A stretch of 64,000 bases of DNA, from assembly GCA_001839685.1 (NCBI GenBank), contig MLAK01000584.1:6626-70625 (forward strand). The letters run 5' to 3'. The notes below the pieces were generated by a model that was not told where the DNA came from, searched no databases, and saw only the letters and a list, made by a program, of their open reading frames with translations. The DNA is from Tritrichomonas foetus (taxonomy: Eukaryota > Parabasalia > Tritrichomonadida > Tritrichomonadidae). The position numbers were made by a program, and so were the translations under genes. Each line of letters starts with the position of its first letter. The first letter of the stretch is position 1. Below, in pieces: positions 1-9,159 of the stretch.

Positions 1-864
1 TGAGTTTTGAATGGCTTCATATGTTGGTGTTGGTTTTGGTGGTGGTGGTGGTCTTGGTGTAACAACTGGAATCGGAATCTCACCTGGTACTGTTGAAGAA
101 TCAAGTTGTGAAATACGTGAAAGAACAACTTTTCCAATTTCTGATTCTTCAACATTAGATGAGATCTTTAAACGTTCACCACCACGTTTGTAAATAATAG
201 CTGATGTATCACTTGAACCCCAACGTTTGCATTCATATTCATATTTCGAGCAATCAAGAAATCCAAAACTGACACGACCATAATTTGTAAAACTTTCATT
301 AATCGCATTAGACCATTTACCAAGCCATGTCATATCTTCACGACAATTTCCATTGTATGTCAGGAAAACTGTATATTCGTTTGAATTGTAAAAAGGAACA
401 GTTGATTTATTTGTTAATGAAACCATTGGAAGATCAACTGGTGACATCTTCAGATACTCACGAAGATGATCTTGGTACATTTGACTACTTTTGGTGATTG
501 GCTCTGGAGTGGAAAATTTTGATCCTTCAATGGTTGAACCATTAACAGCAATAATATGAGATGGTGTTGAATAACTTTGATTTCCCATCAATTCGTAACA
601 AAATTGGTTGTTTCCGTGATTGATGCAGTCAATTTCAATAAAGTTAACTTGTGGATAAGATTGTGCGACTTCCTCCCAGGAAGCTTGTGAAGCAGGTGTT
701 GCAACACATCCTGCGAATGTAAGTCTGAAATAAATTGGAACACCTGATTTATAAATTTCTTGAGCTTCTTCGTGGTTGAGTGAGCGAATTGGAACATAAG
801 GTGTGCAAGTTCCCTTTTTTACTTGTTTTGAGAAAACGAGTGCAAAGAGACAGAGAAATAACAT
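1..864 (-). CDS. 5' part of a secreted/surface protein gene, paralogue of the gene at 9160-13278 (runs off the window)
   Basis: Reading leftwards from the ATG at 862-864, the frame stays open for 288 codons to base 1, so only the N-terminus is in view. It starts with a signal peptide (MLFLCLFALVFS), followed by two thioredoxin-like segments and a proline-rich linker. This is the same order as residues 1-288 of the complete paralogue at 9160-13278. Bases 1-525 match 12415-12939 with no difference apart from ambiguous bases in the other copy. The N-terminal part (526-864) carries about 25 differences, some changing amino acids (EEAQEIYKSGVP here, EEARKIYKSGAP there). The upstream sequences diverge within about 50 bases of the start, so this is a separate locus rather than a simple assembly echo. 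A TCATT motif lies just upstream of the start. The function is unknown; a surface protein is inferred from the full copy. Confidence 0.8.
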   Translation of the reverse strand, partial: MLFLCLFALVFSKQVKKGTCTPYVPIRSLNHEEAQEIYKSGVPIYFRLTFAGCVATPASQASWEEVAQSYPQVNFIEIDCINHGNNQFCYELMGNQSYSTPSHIIAVNGSTIEGSKFSTPEPITKSSQMYQDHLREYLKMSPVDLPMVSLTNKSTVPFYNSNEYTVFLTYNGNCREDMTWLGKWSNAINESFTNYGRVSFGFLDCSKYEYECKRWGSSDTSAIIYKRGGERLKISSNVEESEIGKVVLSRISQLDSSTVPGEIPIPVVTPRPPPPPKPTPTYEAIQNS

Positions 865-865
865 A

Positions 866-870
866 AATGA
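866..870 (-). promoter_or_regulatory. initiator-like TCATT directly before the start codon
   Basis: On the minus strand TCATT lies immediately before the ATG at 864. The paralogue at 13278 has the same arrangement. The trichomonad initiator consensus is TCA(+1)Y(T/A) close to the ATG. This would give a leader of only about 4 bases. Confidence 0.4.
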
Positions 871-1696
871 AGTGATTGGCTCGATAAAATGTTATTGAAA
901 TAGTCTGAATAGTTTATCAATAATTGAATAGATGTTTTATTTTATTTCTAATTTTTGAATGGCATTTATTGAGGGAACTAAAACAAACTCAAAAACTTTC
1001 ATATCGTGAAAATAAAGTCGGCTTTTGTCACACCATAATAGTTCTTAACTACTGAATAAGGCGCTTTACATTTATATTATTATTCAAAATATAATGGTCA
1101 ATAAATTAAATTTGAGAAATATTCTGAAACTACTTTTGTGAAAATAAACTGCTTTAAATTCAATGTATATTATTTTTGGAACAATCAACTTTCATGACTA
1201 GCTACGTGTTAATTTCGTGACCTCAGGAATATTCCGGGATATATGAAAAAAATATTGGGACGATGAAAGTTTTCAAAATTCTAATTACGTTTTCGTTCAA
1301 GATAGTTTGAATTCTTTTTCATTTTGTGAAGATTTCACTTGCATCTTCTAAAAATTCCCGAACTTTTCAATCTATAACACAAAACTTCAAATTCTAAAGA
1401 ATAAACGAAGAAAAAAAAAAACAAATTATCGATGTACGAACCAAGTTCTGGATGACATATAATTTCAGATGAGATTCAAAACCATTCACCGAACATGAGG
1501 GTCATTGATAATAGACTTCAGAAATATTTGGGAGGGAATACTTTCCTCATCATAAAATGATAATAATTATTTTCTCTCAAAATATTTAAGATAAATAATA
1601 TATTTAAACTTATAAATCTATATTTATTTTCTCATTCAAAATTATGAGAAATCTTTAATTAAATCGCTCATTCAAAATTTAATTTACTGAATTTGT
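871..1696. other. gene-free AT-rich stretch
   Basis: No ORF with coding character on either strand. The first 50 bases still resemble the upstream region of the paralogue at 13278. The rest is unique AT-rich sequence that ends at the target duplication of the mobile element. Confidence 0.6.
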
Positions 1697-1704
1697 CCAC
1701 AAAT

Positions 1705-2800
1705 AGATGTATACAAACCAAATAGTCTTAACGTACGAAATCACTCAAATGATCCTTATCATCAGTATTACTTAATACCATCAGTCAAAAATCAAAACCC
1801 AAATAGCTAAAAGAATGACGAAAATTTCCCTTATCGCAAACTTCGCAAATGGCCGAATTCAAAAATATTTCGAAAATGATTCTGAAGAAGCTATTGTTTC
1901 AGTTTTCGGGTGAACAGCTTTCAGTCAATTGTTAAATCTATATTTTATAGTTATGAGCCATATTTATTCATAGTTTTGAAATTTTGCAACAATTAAACCG
2001 AAAAAAGAGCGATTTTGGAGAAAGCCTAAAAAAAAATTGTGAGAAGCTTTTTTTCCAAGAATCACAAAGATTATAATACTGCTTCCCATAATTCTATTTA
2101 CACTTCTTCTATCGATTTTTAATTAAAAATCGCGAAAATTTTGATAGTTTTAACTCAGTGATGTTGAATTAATTCAATTTCCATTTGACAAATATGAATG
2201 TATTGAAATCTTTTCTGTCATAAAATTTTAGTATATGAAGAAAATAGACTGGCAGTCCTCAACAGCACATTCTCAAGCAGGGATACAGATACAACGATTG
2301 AAAGACCAAATCAAGAAAAATGGAATCCAATATGTTTTTTTCCAGACTCGATGCCAAGTGAATTTTCTGATGACTCGCCATTTAGATGGCAAAACATTCG
2401 TAATCTTCTCATTGATGCCTAAATTTTTTTTATTTATATCAAAATTATTAATATTTTTTTTATACTTCATTTTTGTATTTTGGAAAACATTATAATTTTC
2501 GATGGAGGGTCATATGATAATAAAAAGCACGATTTATGATAAGAAATAATCAAGATATTAATGCTATAAAATCACTTTTTATCTCAATAATTCTCAGAAA
2601 TTTCTGTGGGGTTTATTTTTTTCTCACAATTTTTTTTTGGATTTGGTTTTCTCTGTATCTTGATTTTTAAATTATAATATTTATATATTATTAATAGGAT
2701 TACAATTAAATAATATTTAGATGACAATAATATCAACAATTATTCATTTAGATCTCTCAATAGTCTTCTACATCTAGAGCTAGTTAGTTTGTATACATCT
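1705..2800 (+). mobile_element. 1096-bp TIR element, copy 1
   Basis: The element begins AGATGTATACAAAC and ends with its exact reverse complement. It is flanked on both sides by CCACAAAT (1697-1704 and 2801-2808), an 8-bp target duplication. The same 1096-bp sequence recurs at 14095-15190 and, inverted, at 55683-56778. By eye the copies differ at roughly 3 to 10 positions. It holds one 86-codon ORF (2235-2495), identical in protein sequence in all three copies, that I do not recognise as a transposase. It is therefore most likely a non-autonomous DNA transposon. An 8-bp duplication fits hAT, P, Merlin or some Mutator-like families; the terminal sequence does not let me choose. Confidence 0.85.
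2235..2495 (+). CDS. 86-codon ORF inside the TIR element (unrecognised)
   Basis: Starts at an ATG (MKKIDWQSST) and ends in a run of Phe, Ile and Leu that could be a membrane segment or simply AT-rich translation. The translation is identical in the copies at 14625-14885 (+) and 55988-56248 (-), but at this age of insertion that does not prove selection. The reverse strand carries an overlapping 65-codon ORF. No transposase motif is visible. It may be a remnant of a longer gene in a parent element. Confidence 0.3.
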   Translation: MKKIDWQSSTAHSQAGIQIQRLKDQIKKNGIQYVFFQTRCQVNFLMTRHLDGKTFVIFSLMPKFFLFISKLLIFFLYFIFVFWKTL

Positions 2801-2808
2801 CCACAAAT

Positions 2809-3205
2809 AGCCACAAATGTAGAAATTGTATATTATTCAAAAAGTGGTTTTCAGTAGTATCGAAAATTCGTTTTTAGAGCCAGGAAAATATCTTTAGAAA
2901 AATTGAAATGTTTATGCTCATACCGAATTCTGAGCATTTTTTAGCTTTACATATTCATCTCAATTTTGATAGAAGGAAACTTAACAAAATAATATAACTC
3001 ATTATGGGCGCTGACCAAAATAAATCTGCGCGCTGTTATCAAATCAAAGTTTTTCCGACTCACACAGATATCAAAGTATTGAATAAAAATTGAATACTCA
3101 AACTTGACTTTGAACTTCTTCTTCTTCACAAAAAAAAAGGTGAAAATTTATGATTAAAGGTGAAAATAGCATTATCTAAATATTCAATATTTAATATCAA
3201 AGCGA
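2809..3205. other. gene-free AT-rich stretch
   Basis: A 60-codon minus-strand ORF at 2947-3129 has no coding character. CCACAAAT, the target duplication of the adjacent element, occurs once more at 2811-2818. Nothing else stands out. Confidence 0.5.
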
Positions 3206-3456
3206 TTAAAGATTGAAGCATAGGGAATGTTCTGTTATGTCCAGGAGCTCCACTATATACTTTTGCAACAGTATGCTAGCTTCTTTTTCCGGGCTCCTCC
3301 AAAAATGGCTTTTTACACTTTGATGTTGAGAGTTGATGGCATTGAATTATCTATATTATTCCTAAGATCAGAGAGCTTCGTTATTATATCCGTATAAACT
3401 CCCATCTCTTTAGCAAATTTATTTGCTATAGATGCATAAGGCGCGATTCGGCTCAT
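3206..3456 (-). pseudogene. decayed coding fragment, unrecognised
   Basis: From the ATG at 3456 a 47-residue reading frame (starts MSRIAPYASIANKF) ends at a TAA at 3313-3315. A shifted frame then continues with equally protein-like sequence (SPEKEASILLQKYIVELL) to a TAA at 3206-3208. The amino-acid composition is unlike random AT-rich translation. Sequence just upstream on the same strand (about 3500-3620) also reads as short coding-like blocks broken by stops. I read it as a frameshifted remnant. The family is unknown; a transposon gene is possible because of the setting, but I see no motif that shows it. Confidence 0.4.
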
Positions 3457-3692
3457 AATACCGCTATATTATGATAGAGATGGAAGTAATTACCGCATAT
3501 AGAATTATACAGATTATCAATCAAGGCTACACCGCCAATCGATATCGTTGGATCTGACCAGGACAATCTGTCTTAGCTTTCTCACCAGACTGGTGTCCAC
3601 CATATCTGGATTGATCAAGATGGAGTATTAATGCCATGGGATATTTGTAATTTTTCGTGATATATTTCACAAATTACGTTAAAGAGTGATAG

Positions 3693-4110
3693 GCTAGATC
3701 GTTTGCGAACGATCTGTGATCAAGTGAGAAGGCATCAGTTTAGTTCCTGTGTCGTAGTCTAATTGAACTCTGAATAACTTAAATGGCGCGCTTTTTGAAA
3801 AATAGTAAATTCGTCCACAAACGATGGATAAGATAGATCGCTTGCAAATAATTTGTGATCGAGTGATCAGGCATCCATGAGTTCCTGTGAGGTTGTCGAG
3901 TCGAAATCCGTCGGATGGCGCGTTATTTGAGAGAAATTTTGGCTCTCAAAATGCGACGGTTGGACAAATATTTGGGCGACCGTTTGCGAACAAAAATACG
4001 ATTATCAAAAATCACGCCATTTAAGTTATTCAGAGCTAAATTAGACTACGACACAGGAACTAATTGATGCCTTTTCACTCGATCACAAATCATTCGCAAA
4101 AGATTCGGCC
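3693..4110. repeat. three related modules, the outer two forming a long inverted repeat
   Basis: Module 1 (about 3693-3800) and the reverse complement of module 3 (about 4005-4110) match almost base for base across about 100 bp, including GTTCCTGTGTCGTAGTCTAA. Module 2 (about 3833-3925) is a weaker direct copy of module 1. The outer arms could fold into a stem enclosing about 200 bp. A mobile-element remnant is possible, but I found no terminal repeat or target duplication. Confidence 0.7.
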
Positions 4111-5015
4111 CGTCATCAATTAACGAAATTGTTAAAAATATTACGAAATTTTACAAATGTCCAATGTCATATTCAAAAAGTTTTACAAATTGTGCATGCA
4201 CCATCCACAAATCCAGATGCTGAGGATACCAGTCTTTTGAGACAGCTATTACAGACTGTCCTTGCAATATCAAATATTGTTTGGAGATTGAATTTTCTGA
4301 TTATTAATCCGTTTCTTATTAATCTGAAATTTTCGAATTTTCGATTCCCCATAAAATACAATTTTGTCACTTGTGATTCTATTCTTTAGATTGAACCCAA
4401 ATTCGTTAATCCTGAAACTTGTTTATATGAATGAGAAAGCGTCCTTCAATCGATAGTTATCATTGTTTTTCTTTTATTTTTGTCTCAGTATTCGCGTTAT
4501 CGACTGTATCAATGATTTGAGTGACTTGGGATATTCAAAGCACAGAGTCAATATTTGCTATTTAATATTGGATTGTAACATAGACATATAGAGGGAATTC
4601 TTTCAGATAAGATTTGAAATCTATGCGAATACAGTAACTGTTGTTGATTAATTGTTGTTTATGATCTTTGCTACTTCATTCTTTTCTTCTTACTTCATAA
4701 TATAAAGGGATTTAATCTGAACAAAAAGCATCGATTACAGGAATTAGTGTCTACTTTTATAAGTTATGAACATTTTTTTCATCTTTAATGAAAATTAAAT
4801 GATTAATGACAATTTGTTTAACTAAAAAATGAAAATGTTTTGATTTGACATGGAAGTAAACTTTCAACATATTTATCATGAGTATCAATTTGATTAATTT
4901 GAAATGATTTGTATTTTTATATAAATTTCATATTAGAGTATTACTTCTTGATTTCACAATAATAGGATTTTTGCTGATGTATGATTGAACTAATCATGGT
5001 TGTTTATTTCAAATC
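4111..5015. other. gene-free AT-rich stretch
   Basis: Overlapping plus and minus ORFs at 4129-4389 look like non-coding translation; the plus one starts at TTG. I see no RNA gene or repeat. Confidence 0.5.
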
Positions 5016-5640
5016 ACCATATCTCATTTCTTTACAACCTATTGTTTGAACTATAAGAACAATAACAATGTTATTTTTCAGATTAAGAAAATAGATATAA
5101 TATAAGTATCAAATATTCAACATGAATCGAATGTTCAATTACATTGCATTGTATCTTTATATTATCAAAAAAGAATGAAATGAATATATTTTTCACATTA
5201 TATATAATAATTATCAAGCTTTTTTTTTTTTTTTTTTTTTCTCCCAAAACAACGTTAATAATTGCAAAATATATAGGCTTTGAATATAAAAGGACTTCAC
5301 TTGCATGTGAATCAGCATTTGNTCACCATATCTCATTTCTTTACAACCTATTGTTTGAACTATAAGAACAATAACAATGTTATTTTTCAGATTAAGAAAA
5401 TAGATATAATATAAGTATCAAATATTCAACATGAATCGAATGTTCAATTACATTGGCTTTCTCGATTCGAAACTTAAGCCGCTATAAAATGAAAATACTC
5501 ATCATTCTTAGTGTCATCAACTGTATCGTTTTTTTTTTTTTAGTTTTCTCTCCCAAAACAACGTTAATAATTGCAAAATATATAGGCTTTGAATATAAAA
5601 GGACTTCACTTGCATGTGAATCAGCATTTGACGAACAATA
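5016..5640. repeat. imperfect tandem duplication joined at an ambiguous base
   Basis: About 135 bp at 5018-5153 recurs at 5323-5457, and about 82 bp at 5240-5321 recurs at 5548-5630. Between these conserved blocks the two units differ completely (5154-5239 versus 5458-5547). The units meet at a single n at 5322. This could be a true duplication with one replaced segment, or two alleles placed in tandem by the assembler. Confidence 0.7.
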
Positions 5641-5656
5641 TTTTGGTATGGATTAA
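5489..5656 (+). CDS. short ORF with a signal-peptide-like start, probably a gene fragment
   Basis: A 55-residue frame from the ATG at 5489 begins MKILIILSVINCIVFFF, which resembles a secretion signal or membrane anchor, and ends FDEQYFGMD. Part of the hydrophobic stretch comes from a poly-T tract. It lies in the second unit of the duplication; the first unit keeps the C-terminal half but not the start. It could be a small secreted peptide, a truncated surface-protein start or chance. Confidence 0.25.
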   Translation: MKILIILSVINCIVFFFLVFSPKTTLIIAKYIGFEYKRTSLACESAFDEQYFGMD

Positions 5657-5888
5657 ATGTTCAAGTAAATTGAAAATCATCGATTTATAGTCTCCAATAT
5701 TTATTAAATTCAGAATCAGACACAGCAATAATATCGTAATCAATTTAATCTAGCTTAATATTTTCATCATCACATTAAGTTTCTAAATACATTACGTGAA
5801 TAGTTGACTCAATTTAGACTTTTTGCTGATGACTTTGTCATGCTTAATGTCTTACTTGAATTGAAGGATTGATTAAATAAATTTTTAA

Positions 5889-8300
5889 TTGATGTTTGGT
5901 GAAGTTTTATCAAATGAAAACATACATGCAAGTGTTTCTGTTTCTATTATAAATGTGGAATATGAATTTGTAACAATTAGTGCATATGTATCTATCAGAA
6001 TTGAACCTCCTTTACTATTTTCTCTTGCTGCAACATTATTTCTAAAATTCACATTATTGAATCAGATTTTTCATATGATTTTTTGGTAATTATATATCAA
6101 GCATCTCCTTGTCCTCCTTCAGCTGTGTTTTCATCAAAGTATAGTTCTGTTCCAAAAAATGTTCGAAATAGATTTGAATTAATCGATCTTGTGCAATTTC
6201 TTCTGCATTGAATATCAAAATACCTTAACCTCTGTAATCAAAGGAGTCTTCAGAATTATGATTACTATTTGATTCAAATACGCATTTGGATAATTCAAAA
6301 ACTATATGACATGTTATAAAGAAGGCTGAAAATATATCGTCTCCTTCTTGATGATTTTTGATTGTACATGCTTGAATAGTTGGTACAATTGAAGTGTTGA
6401 TTAATAAAACTGCACTATTCAAAGCTGTATTATGACTAAATGTTGTTTATTCGATTGGAATACATAATAGATCTGAAGATTGAATATCTAAATGGAAAAA
6501 AGGATTCATTCAACTATCATAATAATTACCAAGACATGCATTTGAGCTATCTTCTGTTGAATAGCATCGATAAAAGTCGTGATTTTCTGCATCTTTAGTA
6601 TCAAACGACCAATTTAAAGATATTTTCTGTTCTATGAGTAATTTTTTTAATCCGCAACAAATATGAAAACCTGTTTCTGCTATGATATGTATGTCCTTAT
6701 AACAGAAACATGTTACTTTTGATATCTTCCATTCGATGAGTAATATTTTCTTCCCTGATTTTGAAAACTTATTATGATATGTATGTCTCTAAAACATAAC
6801 ACTCTTCTATTTAGACTATCCCTATTATCAAACTAAACATGATCTAATTCGTAATTCATCCTTGGCATCGTGTAAGAAAGCCTCGTGATAAGACTAAGAA
6901 AACTTCCTCATTCATTTATGCAATGAATCCAGTAGTTTTCAAACAAAATGTCTTTATTTATAACAAAACTTCGAGATACTACTAATAAAGCTTTGAATGC
7001 TGCTGTATATGATGTTAGTGTCAATATAATTGTTATTCCTGTTAGTTCGAGTTATTTACCAATTGAATCAATAACTGAAACATCACATGAATATTAATTT
7101 TAATAATCAACAAATCAATAATCATGGAGATGAACTGTATTTATCCTATTATTCATATAAATTTCATGACATTTATTCATTTTCATTATCTTTTAATACC
7201 TGAAAAGTCATATCTTTTAAAATATCTTTACAATTAGGTTTTAGCATAGATTGTTCCTCCAATCAATGTTGATGTAGTGGTATAATAATGATTATCAATA
7301 AAGAAACAATGGTGACGTTCTAATTCAACCATTATAATATTTCCATGTGCTGCATATTATTACGCTTCATCATTTAAGATAGAGGCTGTTAATCTATTTC
7401 CAATGAATTTACAGTGAAAAATGGCATAGTCCATTTTCATTAATAGCAACAATTGCATCTCCGTTTGCTTAAATAGCTTGACTTTCTTGACGAGAAAATG
7501 ATGTTTCATTGAAATCATATTTTGGAATTGTCATTCCATTGTTATTTTCAAGCTTTAAAGCGAAGAATGATTAAGTTCTGGTTCCTAGGAAATCAAACAT
7601 AATATAATTTACATGAACGCTAGAACATTCTAAATCAATCATTGTTTATAAAATAAATTATTGCAACTTTTAATGGAAATAAGTGTGGTTAAAATAACTA
7701 GATTATTGTTTGATGATTGTTGAGTTATTACTGCATTTACAATTTTGGAATTTCTCAAAAAATAGTCTTTTATCTTCTATGTGAACATAAATTACGCAAC
7801 CAACTTGAGCAGTGTTTAATGTAAATGAACAACGGTCATTTAATAAATTACCAATTGTTTTTATATCTCATGCACCATAAAATATATGTGCAATATTGTT
7901 AATAAAATACAGTGTGTGAGATAAAATTTCATATTAGCTGTTGCTTGTGAGTATTCATCATAGAATAAACATCCTTTGGTTGTATGATATGTGCCATTAA
8001 ATCACGCTTTTAGACACAATCTTTATATGTTTAATGCGCTTTATATATTATTAGATGAAATTGAGTTTTCGTTCTATTTTTGCCTCGAAAATGACAAAAT
8101 TTCTGTTATATTTCCTTCTTTGAAAGGTGACTCAAGTTTGAATTTTCATGCATCTTTTGTATCAAACTGCCCATGTAGAGATAGTATACAAACTCACTAA
8201 AATGGTGAATTCTTAATTTTAGGGAATTTTGTTCATATGGATTGTTCAGAACATCGTTTATATGCGATATGTAGGATAAAATCATGTTCAAATTTTGCAT
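5889..8300 (-). pseudogene. decayed large surface protein with Pmp-like FxxN / GG motifs
   Basis: The minus strand carries many protein-like blocks interrupted by stops and frameshifts. Examples are NFRNNVAARENSKGGSILID (near 6000-6060), ELYFDENTAEGG (near 6110-6150), the 65-residue frame at 6225-6422 ending FESNSNHNSEDSF, LNWSFDTKDAENHDF (near 6580-6620), a block around 7400-7650 with two in-frame stops, and NDRCSFTLNTAQVGC (near 7800-7850). A second SLHGQFDTKDA block near 8145-8180 echoes the one at 6600, so the protein had internal repeats. FxxN and GG[A/S]I-type motifs mark polymorphic-membrane-protein-like beta-helix repeats known from chlamydiae and trichomonads. No intact frame over 70 residues remains. 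The exact ends are uncertain. Confidence 0.6.
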
Positions 8301-9159
8301 CTATATATATTCTTTATATCATTTTGTATTCTCATGGTGAATTTCTTGAAATTGATTCCATTAATATCACCAATTATGAAGCATTTTTGGATCTTATTTT
8401 TAAAATATATTTCTCTCGATCATTCATCATCAACTTGATATATTCAAGGATTTCATTCAATTGAGAATCCAGATTTTATAATATATATAAACTTCAAGAC
8501 AAATCTAGTTGACAAAATGTCGAGATAAACACAAAAATAATAACATTATTCGCAAAGTTTTTTTATCATTAAATATTTTGTCTAATGAAACATATAATTT
8601 TGTTTAATATTCTTTTTTTTTTTTTCATGGAAGAGACATGCAAATCAAATGAAATTTCTCAATTGTTGGGGTAAAAATATTCAGCAAGAAGTATTAATGC
8701 TTTCGGATGTACTGAATTTCAGGAGCGTTTTTAATTTGTGTTTTAGAAATCAAATAAAGAAAAGAGAGAAAGTAAATTTTCTAGTCATTCTTTTCGACTA
8801 AATATTTGTAAGATAATTATTAATTATTAATTATTCATGATTTTATTGTTTATTTGATGTCGATATAAACATTATGAATGAGTTCATATTTTTTCTATGA
8901 GTAATGAAAATAGTGAAATTATTTGCTNGCAACTGTAAAACATTCAAGTTGATTCATCAATTTTCAAGGAAATAATTTGTGATTGATAACAATGAATTTT
9001 TCATNTTATGATGTAAAATCATCAAACAAATCAATGAAAAATTAAAAAGAAACTTTTGTTCGAAATGATTGGTTTTATTATTATTTCATAGTATATAAGG
9101 TAATCGAATATATGAGATATATAGGAGGAAATTTAAACACTATTCTCATCACTAGTGCT
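8301..9159. other. gene-free AT-rich stretch downstream of the surface-protein gene
   Basis: A plus ORF at 8237-8464 has no coding character. There are short T and A runs and two ambiguous bases (near 8927 and 9005). Nothing else is recognised. Confidence 0.5.
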
